Assembly: GCF_028858725.1 (NCBI RefSeq)
Contig: NC_084761.1
Span: 24,148,501 to 24,212,500 of the forward strand
DNA from: Colius striatus
Lineage: Eukaryota; Chordata; Aves; Coliiformes; Coliidae
DNA: 64,000 nt
Reading direction: 5' to 3'
Shown piece after piece: positions 49,141 through 61,100 of this stretch. A program made the position numbers and the translations under genes. Numbering within the stretch: the first letter of the stretch is position 1; every line of letters begins with the position of its first letter. Below the pieces are notes generated by a model, which saw nothing but the letters and a program-made list of their open reading frames with translations, was not told the origin of the DNA and did not search any database.

Positions 49141-52100
49141 GTTAAGGAACGGCGCTTTGGCTTCTTGATTGTTATCCTCTGGGGTTTCTTTCTAATCAGT
49201 GGTAACGGTGGCTTAAATTTGTCTTGTCTGTTGCTCAGTTAGGAGCTGAAAATGCAGACAGTATTGGTGCTGTGCTGAACAGCAAGGATGACCAGCGGGA
49301 GATCGCCGAGACGAGAGAAACGTGTAGGTCAGTATCAGTCTGCAATTTCTGCTAGAAATGGGAGAGTTTCATGTAAGCTTTTGAAGTAGGACAAAGTGGT
49401 GCTCTAAAGAGGAAAATAAAATCATACTGTTTATTTACAAATGTACAGTTTGGTAAAAGAGAATGCTTTAATTACTCAAATCAGATTTTTGAATAAGGTA
49501 AGTAGAGTTTAGTCATTGTCTTCTAATAGCAGTTTGAAAATCAAAGCAGATTTTATCCTGAAAAGCTACTGCGAAGCAAAATGGGTATGAGTTTATAGTA
49601 TGCCACATCTTGTCCTGCAGGCTTAGTTTTGAAGATGTACTGCTTTGGTTAAAACAAGCTGAAAGTTTTAGAGCAGAGAAATGAGAAAATGTGTTTTCAG
49701 GAGCCCTGTCTTTAAGGTGTGCTAGTCTCAAAGATATGGACACAGGAACTTTTTCAATGTGAAGTCTCAAAACAGTTTCAGACTTCTAAGGGAAATACAT
49801 AGTCAAGGCAGATTATCACAGATTTCTGAAATGTTCTTTCTGGAAAAAGAAACTGCTTTATATGAGAAATTTTAAAAACATTTATAGGGCTGCTTATGAT
49901 ACTTCTGCACCAAATGCAAAACGCAAATACCCAGATGAGGGAGAAGCTGATGAGGAAGAGATTGAAGAGTATAAGGTAAAGGAACTTTTCTCTGGTATTT
50001 CTGTGTCTCTGAGGGACTTAAAAAGCACCCATGTCTGCATGTATAAATAAAAATAGCTGATGTGTGTAGATACTTAAAAAATGTGTGTCTGCTGGTGATG
50101 TCACCCTTGATGTCATCCGCTGCAGAGAAGAGAGGGGACATAAGCATGAAGTGGTTCTCTTCAAAGATGCCAAAGTGCATTAAACTGTACGTGCACTGGA
50201 ACTCAATGTTTGGAGGCTTAGTTTAGTGCTGCTCTTGGAGGATGTAGGTTTAGGTGATAGTGTCATGGCTAGCTGTCTCATCTGGAAAGAAGTAGTAAAA
50301 TGTGTGTGTGCTTGGGTACACACAAATAAAATCTTGACTGGAATTTATATGTATTAGAAGAAAAGCTTGCCTTTAGCGAGAGGCACAGGCCACTGGATGG
50401 CATACAGGAAGGCCAAGGATGCCTTCCAGACATACTGTTATGTGCAAAGCAATGCAGTGTTCTGGGTGAGCAGAAGAAATAAGTGATTATAAGGGAAGAG
50501 AGAAAAGAGGCTTGGTTTGGAGCATGTTGTAAGTATCCAAAATATCCAGGAGAAAAACCCAAAATAAAATTCCTCCTTGGTGTGGCTATCAAACCATCAT
50601 GCCCTTCATTTTCCAAATGTCCATCAAGAGCTATTTGACCACATTGTTGTTTCATATCTAAGGTGATGTTTTGGCTAAGATGAGTGGTAGAGACAGGAAG
50701 TTAAATAAGGGTGTGATTATGATACAACTGTCTTTGATTTGCTTTGTGATCTGGTTTCAGTATGTATCCTCCCTCTCACTTATTTTTCTTCCTAATAACC
50801 TTGCTTCTGTGGTTAAGTAGAATCAAAGTCAGTGCCATTTATGAAAGAATGCAGTGTCTGCTGTTCTCTTGAATGCCTAAAAATATGAATTTTTGAAATA
50901 TGAAGCCTTGGTAGTCTTACATTTGTGTTCAGGTTTATAAATCTTTCCATAATAATGTCTATCTTCAGTCTTGCTAAAACAAAAGTTAATGTATGACAGG
51001 ACATTTTTGATTACTAATTTTTAAACATCTATCTGTAAATGGACAGATATTTTTCACATGCCAAGTATTAGTCTGTGCATGTTGTTTAGCAAAACAAGTC
51101 ACGGTCTCAAAGTGATTTATGGAGACGTGAAGTGGGGTTTTTATGCTCACGTTAGCGATCAGTTCATAACAGTTTATTTTACACCTTCACCAAGTATATG
51201 CTTACAGAACTTTTTTTTTTTCTGTGAAATATATGTGGATAAGCCAACTTCAGTTGGTAAAGTCTATGAATCCTTGTCATTAACATTTTCTTCACGAGCA
51301 TGGAGAAGACTTACCCTGTGATGGGCTGTAACCACTTGCAAGTGGCCAGACTCCTGTTGTATTGTTGAAATTGAAGAAGACTTTAATAATACTAGCTTGA
51401 ACTGACTTCAGTTGAATAGATTTGAGAAACTTTAAACCCCCAAGCAGAACATCTATACTGGAGCTGTCAGCTGTTTTCTGCAGACATTGCTAATTCCCTA
51501 CTGGCAAGGAGTTAAGAACTTTGTAAAATCCCATCTGTATTTATGTAACTTTTTTTCTTAGTACTTTAATCCTGTTTAAATTTAGTCTTGTAATATGAAC
51601 TGATATAAAAAACTAGATGGTTTTGGTATCAAGCCCTATTGGATTGTGTTTAATATTCTTTAGAGAAAAGTAATAATAGACATAACTATTACTGCTGCAG
51701 ACAAATATGGCAAATTTGTCAGTTCTGTTAGGAAAATTAGACATAAGTACTTTTGATGTCAAATGACTTGTATGTCACTAAAACCCTGACTTGCAGTCTT
51801 GGGTTCTATTCAATAGTATTAGTTAATCCTTTAGAAGTGGTTTAAAATTTTTGTGTCCTTACTTCAGATTTGGTGGAAATGAATGAGTCCTCAAACCTCA
51901 ACTGCTCTAGCTGAAGCTTGAGCTGTAACTGCTGGTGAGGATGTGTTACTGTTGAGGTAAAATGTTGTTACTGCAATGTAACATACAATGGCACAAGGGC
52001 TGCAGGGTAGGGCACGTGGATGTGGGCATGACACCTTTAAAGAGATGTTGCTGGATATTTCAGACAGTTACTGTCAGTTTCTAGTGTTCCAGGTGGAAAG

Positions 52101-55100
52101 TGAAGTGAGCTGATGACACCTAAATGCCTTATGCGGATGTTTTGAGAGAAAACTGAACAGTGACATTATAGGTAGCAAGCATGAGTGCAATTTTTGAGAT
52201 GAAAGGTCAAGTGTTTAAATTTTAGCCATTTAGGAACATCTGATGCATGAACCAGCATTATTTTAAAATTTTGTGGCTTTGTGATTGTGTTTTTGTTTTT
52301 TTTTTTAAATAAGCATAAACTTAACAGTGACAGTAACTAATGAGCATCAGGCTGATATGAAAATAAAGGGCAGCAAGGGTGTTTAAGCTTCCCGCTGTCT
52401 TGGAGCCTGACTGTGTTTGAAACCGTAGAGATGGGAGATACGGGAAGAGGTGCATTATTGGCAAAAATGAACAATAATTTAAGGTCAGAAAGTTGAACTG
52501 TGGTTCTGAAGAACTTCTTCCATACTTTTGTTTTTGTGGCAGTGTAACAGTTGTACTAGAGTTCAGTGAGCTCCCTGGTCTGTATTTGGAAATGACCGAT
52601 AGTGGACCAGGCTATCTGCTGCCACTCCCAGCTGTTTCATAGCTGCCTGAGAGTGGTGGTGGTTGCTCCCCCTCTCCCCTTCGCCAGGTGAACTTAATTG
52701 TATGAACCTGTACAAATGTCTGGTATCAAAACTTTGTGGCAAACTGTTCTGGAGTTTTAACTTTGTTTGAAGCACAAAATAACTGTAGGTCAAATTTGCT
52801 GTCTGCCAGCTTCATTTGATACAGCCCTTTTCTGCTTTGCTTCTGCAAGCAGTGGCCTGCAAGCTTGGCATGCTTCCATGCCATTGTTCGAGAGGCTGAA
52901 AAAAAAAATCTTACGTGGTGGAATCGTGATAATTGCTTAATTTATCTGTAGTCATTTGAAAAAAACTATATGAGTGAATATTACAGGTAGTTTTTGTTTC
53001 CCTAACTCAGCAACAATATACCGGATTTGGAAAACAAGGATGATTAAGGTACAGGAACCTTACAGGTATCTTGTATTACTGTTAATTTAATTCTGTCTCT
53101 TCTTTGACTGTGTCCTTTTTCCTTTGAAAGTTGTTGGTGTGGGCTTTTGGTTTGTGGTCAACAGACTTTTTTGGTTTTAATCTCTTATGAAGGCATAGAG
53201 AGAAGAGGGGTGACTCAGGTGTTTATTAAGTGTCTATCATCAAAAGGGAGATGAGAAACAGGTGTAAGTTTATGATGATGTAACCAATAAACTTAAGCTT
53301 TCAGCTGTTTTTGTTTTGTAGCTTTTATTGTTATATCCTGCCCCCCCCCCCCCCCCCAAATAACACTTGCTGCTGCCTATCTGCTGTTCATTCCTTGTAA
53401 ATACTTTTGGTGTTTCTGATGGTAATCTTCCTCTTTTTGGTCCTGTTGTAGCAAGTAAGTTCTTCACCTGAATAATGGGGAGGGGAAATCTGTGATCTAT
53501 TAATTAGAACAGACATTTCAGAAATCGGTTAAAAGCTCCAATTTGGAAAGAACACCAGGCTTATTTTAAGATTTCAGCAACTAGAGGCATGAAAATAGGG
53601 ACAACACTTGACTTTTTGTTCTGCATTCAGACAGTTGATGTAGCATAAGGTAAATGCAGAACTAAGAATAGCCTCTTGAGGTGTGTGATGGGGGGGAGGA
53701 ATTGAGTTATTTTCTATGAGAAGTCTGATTCTTGATCTTTCCTTTTATTTCAATGTGTTACAATGTCTTTTAAAAATAGTATTTTGACCTTGAGGCTACT
53801 CTTCTGCTCACATGAAGCACAATATTAGCCAAATAAGATTTCTGCTAAATAAGATTTCTGTTGTAACCAATAATTTATGAAAGAACATTTGCATCCTACT
53901 AAAATATGGTAGATAATATTATTTAGTGGTTCTTCAGTTTTATTTATATATACTGAATTGTTTTAGAATCAATAAGAAAATTAAAAGTGAGGTTAAAAAA
54001 GAGTCTTTTGTTTCTCTTCTGTGTTGTGTTTTTAGAATAAGTCAGTATGACAGACCTCTGAATTCCAGGGATTTGATGAACAAGCAGTTGGTGATATACT
54101 GCCTGGGGGGAAAAACATTAAAACACAATTCCTGTTTTCTGGAAATTTTGAGATTTCAAAATGGGAATTTTAAAGTTACTTTTAAGGACAGTTCAAATGA
54201 AACAGTGACTTTTACCATGTACTGCTTCTGCAAGGTGTGGACTTTAAGAGGCCTGTATAAAGGAGGTAGTTTCAGCTTCTCAGGCTGGAACATCAGAGAT
54301 GATTGAGTGGATATAAATGTTGAAAGAACTTCAAGCAAAATCTATCATTTGATTTAGTCCAAGGAATGAAATTTTTGCAGATCAAAAGTTCTGCACCGTC
54401 AACCCAGCACTGTCAGGGTCTAGAAATGAAGATTTTCTTGTTTTATTCTTCGTTCTGAGGCCTTTCCTAGTGGCACTGTTCTCATTAATGAGAGGAAGAC
54501 CTTTTTGAGAATAGGTAACTGGTTTTTTTTTCCTCCCTCCAAAACTGGAGATGGAACCATTAATGATCTGGTGTTTTAGGAGACTTCTGTTTGTAGACAG
54601 CTTACTTCTTTCCTTAAGAAGTAGAATCATAATGAGGAGAAAAATAGCATGATTAATATGATATATTAATAATACCTGCTCTATTTCCAAGGATGAAGTA
54701 GAGCTACAGCAAGATGAAGAGAACCTTCCCTATGAAGAAGAGATTTACAAGGATTCCAGTACCTTTCTTAAGGTGAGCCATTTTTGCAATTAGAAGTCTA
54801 GTCAAAGCTATACAGTTGTGTTAAACTGTTTCTGTAATTGATGATGTTTGAAATACAGCTTTAAAAGCTGAACTAACTGATTGTAATTCACAAGTGTAGT
54901 AGTTTCCTGTGAAAGATAAAACTAACCAGTGTTTACACTGATCTGTCTGAAGATCTAGGTCAATGTGCAGTGATCTGTAATGGGGGTCCTGATTTGGAAC
55001 TAAAACCCACAGTGACAGTCTTGACTAGTATAGCTTATAAGGGCATGTTGAAAAGGGAAACAAATATTTTGAAGATATCTTCCTTACTAATGTGTCCATT

Positions 55101-58100
55101 ATCTCTCACCATTGCTCTCACTGAGCTCTGTTTTATTCTCTAGGGTACTCAGAGCTTAAATCCCCACAATGATTACTGCCAGCATTTTGTGGATACAGGA
55201 CACAGACCTCAGAACTTCATCAGAGATGTTGGTATGTCATAGTAACTGAAGATAACTCATTTTATTCTCTGTCATGTCTGCTCCTTCCCATTGCTGAATT
55301 CCTTTAAAGTTACCAGGAAGTGTAGATACACACATTCCTCATAGCATTGTCTTTGTCTGTACACATCAACATATAAATTTATATGGATTATTTTATTTTT
55401 GATTGGTTAGGAGGTAATTATTTCTGAGGCTGCTCTTACTCTTGGTTTTGTTTGAAAGTACATAACAGGAGGATATTTTTTTTTTAAGAAGCTAAGCTCT
55501 TTTGGTTCCAGAAAGTAGATGAGTGTAGTGAGCAGATCTTGAAACCTTTGGAAGTTTGAATAGCTGACTTTCAGTGCATCTGTTTCCTGGGCTCTGTTGC
55601 CTCCAAGAATGCGTGTAGCATGTAAAGTATGAGAAATACTTATATTTGGTAAACAATATAGATTATATTTATCAGATAAATTGCATACCTTCTGATAGCT
55701 CATTAGGAGGCTCAATATATTGTCGAATTTAGAAGGTGTTATTTTAAGTTTACGTTCATCCAGCCATCACTGAACTTGTTATTGAATTGTTGCTTTATTA
55801 AGCCTGTCTGAATTTAATCTTTCTAAAGCTGAGATATGGTTTAGTTGTGTTTTGCCTTAATGAGTGCCTGATAGTTATTTGGGTTTTTTTTTAAAAAAGC
55901 AAGATACCTCCCTCTACTGTTTTCTGCCTTAGCTGAAAAGCATCTGGGCTTTAGAGTTACGTGCTTGAAATAGTTATACTCTGTTCTTTGAGATGAGTGT
56001 GAAGAAGTAGCAGCCCATGTTATTTACTCTGACTTCTATGCTGCTTAACGCGTTGGGAAGGGATGGGACAAAGTGTGAGTATGGAAATAAACATGTCAGC
56101 AGCAGTTAGTCTACACTCTTTGTTAGATGTGAAATGTGTCAGGTTGCATATTGATTAATGTATGTTTTCTACATGACAATCAAAACTCTACTTAGGTGCT
56201 ACTTCATAATTGGACATGATACTACAAAAAGCTGTAGGGAAACAGTGGTTCCAGAACACTCAGTCATATCTTTTTGATGTTACTGTTGGAAGAGAGAGAC
56301 ACCTGTGGGGTTTGTTTGTTGTTTTTGCTTTTAATACAGCTGAAGTCATATTCACTGAAAATTCTTCTACATCTGTTGCTTAGCTTCTGATAGCTGGGTT
56401 CCATTCCTGTTGGAAGCAATGCAGCAGTGGAAATTAGAACACAAGGGTGTCCTTAAGGTGTTATTTATTTACGGAAATAAATGAAAATAACTTTTGGATG
56501 GTGTGGCTCATGCAGATTAGTATGAGATAATCAGGTTAGATGCTACAAACTTTGTGTTAGTACTAAGAACTTAGTGCAGTGCCAGTGTTGGGAGTTCAGA
56601 AGTTTGAGTTAAAATACAGAGAGGGATGAAGGGTTGTGGAGTTTGTGGCCTCCCATGGATTAGTACCATTTTAAAGTAAATTTAAATGAATATGAAGCCT
56701 TGTAAATAACTCCTGGTAAAGTTGAACTTCTTGGGAGGTGGGTGCGGTACCTTTTTGGTTTGTGCTGAACATACTTCTAGCCATAAAAAAAACCATAGTG
56801 TCTACTTTTTTGAAGGGGGAATTGATTGAAAAGTTTGCTCTTTTATTTTTTGTTTTGAAAAAAGTTTGCTGCAGAAGACCTAATTAAAGTTCTCATTTTG
56901 CATTCTGTACGTGTGAAAGATTTGAAAAGTAACATCATAAAACTAAGTCTAGGAACCCAATAAATAAATAAACATGTATTCTAATTTTCGTGACTGATAC
57001 CAGAGTACCAAATGTCAGTGTAAGCATTGCCTGAGGGAATCAGCCACACCCCAATTGCCTTAGAAATACTCTTCAAAGGTTAAATAAGAATATTCTATAA
57101 ATGAATGTTAATAAGATCTTAATTACTGATGGATGGGGGGGGATAACAGAATAACTTCTGTCATTCTATCACTTGTAGTTGAAAGATTGTTTCCTTCTGA
57201 TAAAAGGAGTTGTGAACTCCTGCTCACTATGGTGCTGTAGGGAGGATTGGAACATAGACAGTACGTTTAATAACAGCTGTAACTGGGTGAAGGCAGGAAG
57301 ATTTTGTGAGGTACCAAGCAAAAACTGCTTTGAAGGATTTGGTTTGTTCTAACAAAAATTAAAATGAGCTAAGTATTAACATTTGGATCTATTCAGAATA
57401 TTAGACAATGCTTAATTGATACAGATTTACTCTCTAAGTAGTTGTTAACTTCATGTTTTCTTCTTCTTAGGCTTAGCAGATAGGTTTGAAGAATACCCAA
57501 AACTTAGAGAGCTCATCAGATTGAAGGATGAGCTGATATCTAAATCTAACACTCCTCCCATGTAAGTGTTCTTACGGAAATTGCCTTTCTTCTCCAGACC
57601 TGTTTGAAGTTAGCTGTCTGCTTTGCAAACCACTGTCACCTGCTCAGAATTTACATCTTTATTCCTGTTTGTATATACAAATGAATCATTTGAAACTTCA
57701 GAAGAATAAAATGAGATTGTTAGTTTAGTCTAGATGTTTAATATGGTATATAGACTGCATTTTCTTTCCAATATATGATTATTTATGGTAACTAAATTTT
57801 GGTTTTTAAGGCCGAGCTGTCAGCCATTTGGGCTGCAGGCTTTAATGTGGGAACTAAAAGAAGATCATTGATTGTCAATCCCATGACATTATGCAGTTTA
57901 CAATAACAAGAAGACCTTTAAAAAAATAGTCTCTTAATCTAACCTTAGTTATTCTTGTAACAGCTGTTTTTCATGTAACGTTCAGTTCTTATCTTAGTAT
58001 CCATTAACCAGATGTTGCTTTGTAGTTTAAGATCAAAAAATGTTTAGGCTGGCTGGAAGTGATTTGTCCTATTATCTTTGGGTTACCTCTTGAATTTTTG

Positions 58101-61100
58101 CTGAATACTAGACACAGTGTGAGCATGCAGCATGCTACTGCCAGGAATTTGAACCCATCTGGATGCGAACCTAATGCTTTTATAATATACTGAAGTCCTT
58201 ATCTGTACTGAGTAAACTAGCATTATTTCATGATGGTCACATCAAAAACTCTGAAATAATTGCCTGAACAACTGATATACAAACTGCAAAGCTCAACTTG
58301 CTATTTGAAGTAAGGTGTGTTTTGGCACTCATAGCCATAAAGCAAAAAAAGGGAAAAAATAGTAATCAAAGTGCTGTCTTCTGATGAGCATCAAACACAC
58401 TTAGGTAATAATCTCTTCCAGACCCTTTCTTAGGAAGGGAGGGGGTGGTAGTCTGCTAATCATCTTTAAAGGTATTGAGGAGAGGCAATGTAATTTTTTT
58501 GATAGTGATACAGAGTAGTGGGCAGGCGTGGAGGCCAGTTTTAAGAGTGTGTTGGAATGTGTATTTAGTAAAATCAACATGTGGGGAAACTATGCTTTTG
58601 CTATAGAGACAGAGAAATACAATGCTACTATATGAAAAGTAATAAAATTTACAGTATTCCAAGTCTTCTGAATGTGACTTAGTTTTAGAACTGCCATTTA
58701 ATATATGCCCCTTAGCCAGGCAGGTTTTACTTCTTAAATGTCAGTGTTTTCTTCTGTATAGTCCACAGTGTACAGAAAGTTCAGTGATTCTTTACTAGAT
58801 ACTGTTGTACAGTGTGTATGGACATCTGTTTCCTGCTTGCTAATTTAGAATCCTAAAAACTGTTTATTGAGCAAAAGACTGCTTTTTAAAAAGTTGTAGC
58901 GCAACAGCATGTAGCCTAGGTGAAGTGAGAACGTGTTACAGAGCTCCTCTGGATTGAATGCATTCGAGCTAGAAAAACTACACAGGATACCCTCCTAACT
59001 GACTAAACAGAAGTACTCTTTGGAGTATAATTTTCAAACTACTGTTGCAGCTTGTCCAAGGAATCTGTTGTTTTTTGTTTGAACAGGTATCTACAAGCAG
59101 ACTTGGAAGCATTTGATATTAGGGAACTGAAGTCCAAATTTGATGTGATTCTCCTGGAACCACCACTGGAGGAATACTACCGAGAGACTGGCATTACTGC
59201 CAATGAAAAATGCTGGACCTGGGATGATGTAAGTTTTTTACTTGCTGTAAAAAGAATTTCATAGATGTATTGAAACAAATTGTTTGAGGATTTAATTTGG
59301 TATCAAACTGTTTTAGAGATATGTTTTAAGAAAAAACGGGATATGTTTGGTGTGATGTTTTTTTAAAGGAAAGTCTAGATTATCATACAAATGAAGTTTC
59401 ATATTGTATGCATGCCTACACAGTTTGTGTTAAAATGTATTTTTTGAGAAGTTTAACGAATGAGATATGCCTTTTTGTTCTTCCCATGCTTGACTGAAAC
59501 CTTAATTCTAATAATACTGACGTTTCTCCCTACCTTCAATTTTTTCTTGTTTTCTTGTCTGTTTGGTTTTTGCTGTTGAAGTTCAGAGTAGCCATGGTAA
59601 ATATTCCCTTGTTTTTTGACATTCTCAAAGAGATTTTTAAGGTATGTGTTTTAATGTGCTGGTCTTCTAGGTAAAAGAGTAGACGACTATGCTGCTTTGA
59701 CTTCCCAAAGTACTGACTGGGCAGGATAGTCTAGTAATCAACATAATTATGATCCTGAGAAGCCTAACAAAATAGATGAGCTTTCCTTGTGGATTTTTGT
59801 TCTCATATTTATGTGTTCCCTTACATAATGTTGTTTTTTGGAGACATAGTGATTTCTGACCCTTTTTTTGGGAACAAGGTAAAATCTTAATGTGCAAGAT
59901 ATGGTCATATTTGAGGCTACTGTTGGTTCTCTTGTTCTGTTGTGCTCTGGTAAACGTTTAGAGAACTGAGTTAGGGAAAAGATTTTTCAAGTTCTTCCTG
60001 TAGTAATGTGAGTAGAGGTTTGTATAGAAGGAAGCACTCCAGATGTGTATTGATAAGTAACTGCATTCTGTATCTTCCCCTTTTTGATAGTCAGCTCAGT
60101 GAAGGGTGGAGGCTGTCAGGTGCTGGATGTTATCAGGCATAATAACTTGACGACACAAAGCCTGCTGCCTAGTTGTCCTTCAAGATTTTGAATCAGAGAC
60201 ACTGAATAAGAAACTTGTAATGCCAGTATCAAATAGTGATAAATTTGCTGTACTGTGTGTATCTACACTTTAATAATTTCAAATGACACAAGAAACACAC
60301 AGAAACCCCCCAACAACCAAACAATGCAAGGCTCACAACAAAACAGGCCATCTGTAGTAGAGGAACATCTGATTTAAAAAAAAGTTTGCATAACCATGTC
60401 AGGAATTCTTAGGCTCAGACACAGGGGTGGGAATATGCAACTAATAAATAGCTGTTACTTAGAGACCCTATTTGAAAAGTATGCAGGACTACTTGTGCAT
60501 TAGCAGTGAGTTTGTCATAACAGGACCAAAACATTAGATTGAAGCAGTTGCTGCCAAGGTTTTCTTACCTACGTTCTATGTGGCTTGGGAGAGAGGGATA
60601 ATGGTGTTGCTTTAAACTGGGCTTACTTTGTCCTTTTGTACTGAAACCTGCACGTGCATAACTTTGGAAGAGAATCAGTGAAACAAAAGAATCATGAGAA
60701 CAAAATAAAATTCAATCCAACTTTAAGGAATTAATTTGAAAAGAAAGGCATTCATGCCACTAATAAGAGACTAGGTAATTCCATGTTAAAGAATAGGTAG
60801 CTGCTGTGTTAGCCGTTCGGTTACATCAGGCAAAAATAATGCTTGGCAGTGTTGCCTGGGGAAAAAAAGACATTTTGTCCTAACTGAAAAACTGGAAGTC
60901 TTGGAGGCAGGAGTCATCTGTGTATTTGGGAGGTACATCCTCTTAGAATGGCTTCTACTGCCTGATTTTTCTTCATGATGGCACTGAATGAAGCTTGATT
61001 TGATGTGTTAGCAAGTTACAGATGAAGCTTTTCAAGTTGTAATGAGCAGCAGATGCTTTGCATCTGAAGTTATTTCATCCTGAATGTTACTCATTTGTCA

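Larger units (their letters stand above)
48811..54691. other. METTL14 introns 1-3
   Basis: Introns 48811-49238, 49328-49887 and 49976-54691. The first is GC-rich (island edge). Intron 3 is 4.7 kb and carries a 17-base poly-C run (53341-53357), a 16-bp direct repeat (AAATAAGATTTCTG, about 53830-53862) and an unrecognised ORF at 53926-54306. Confidence 0.8.
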
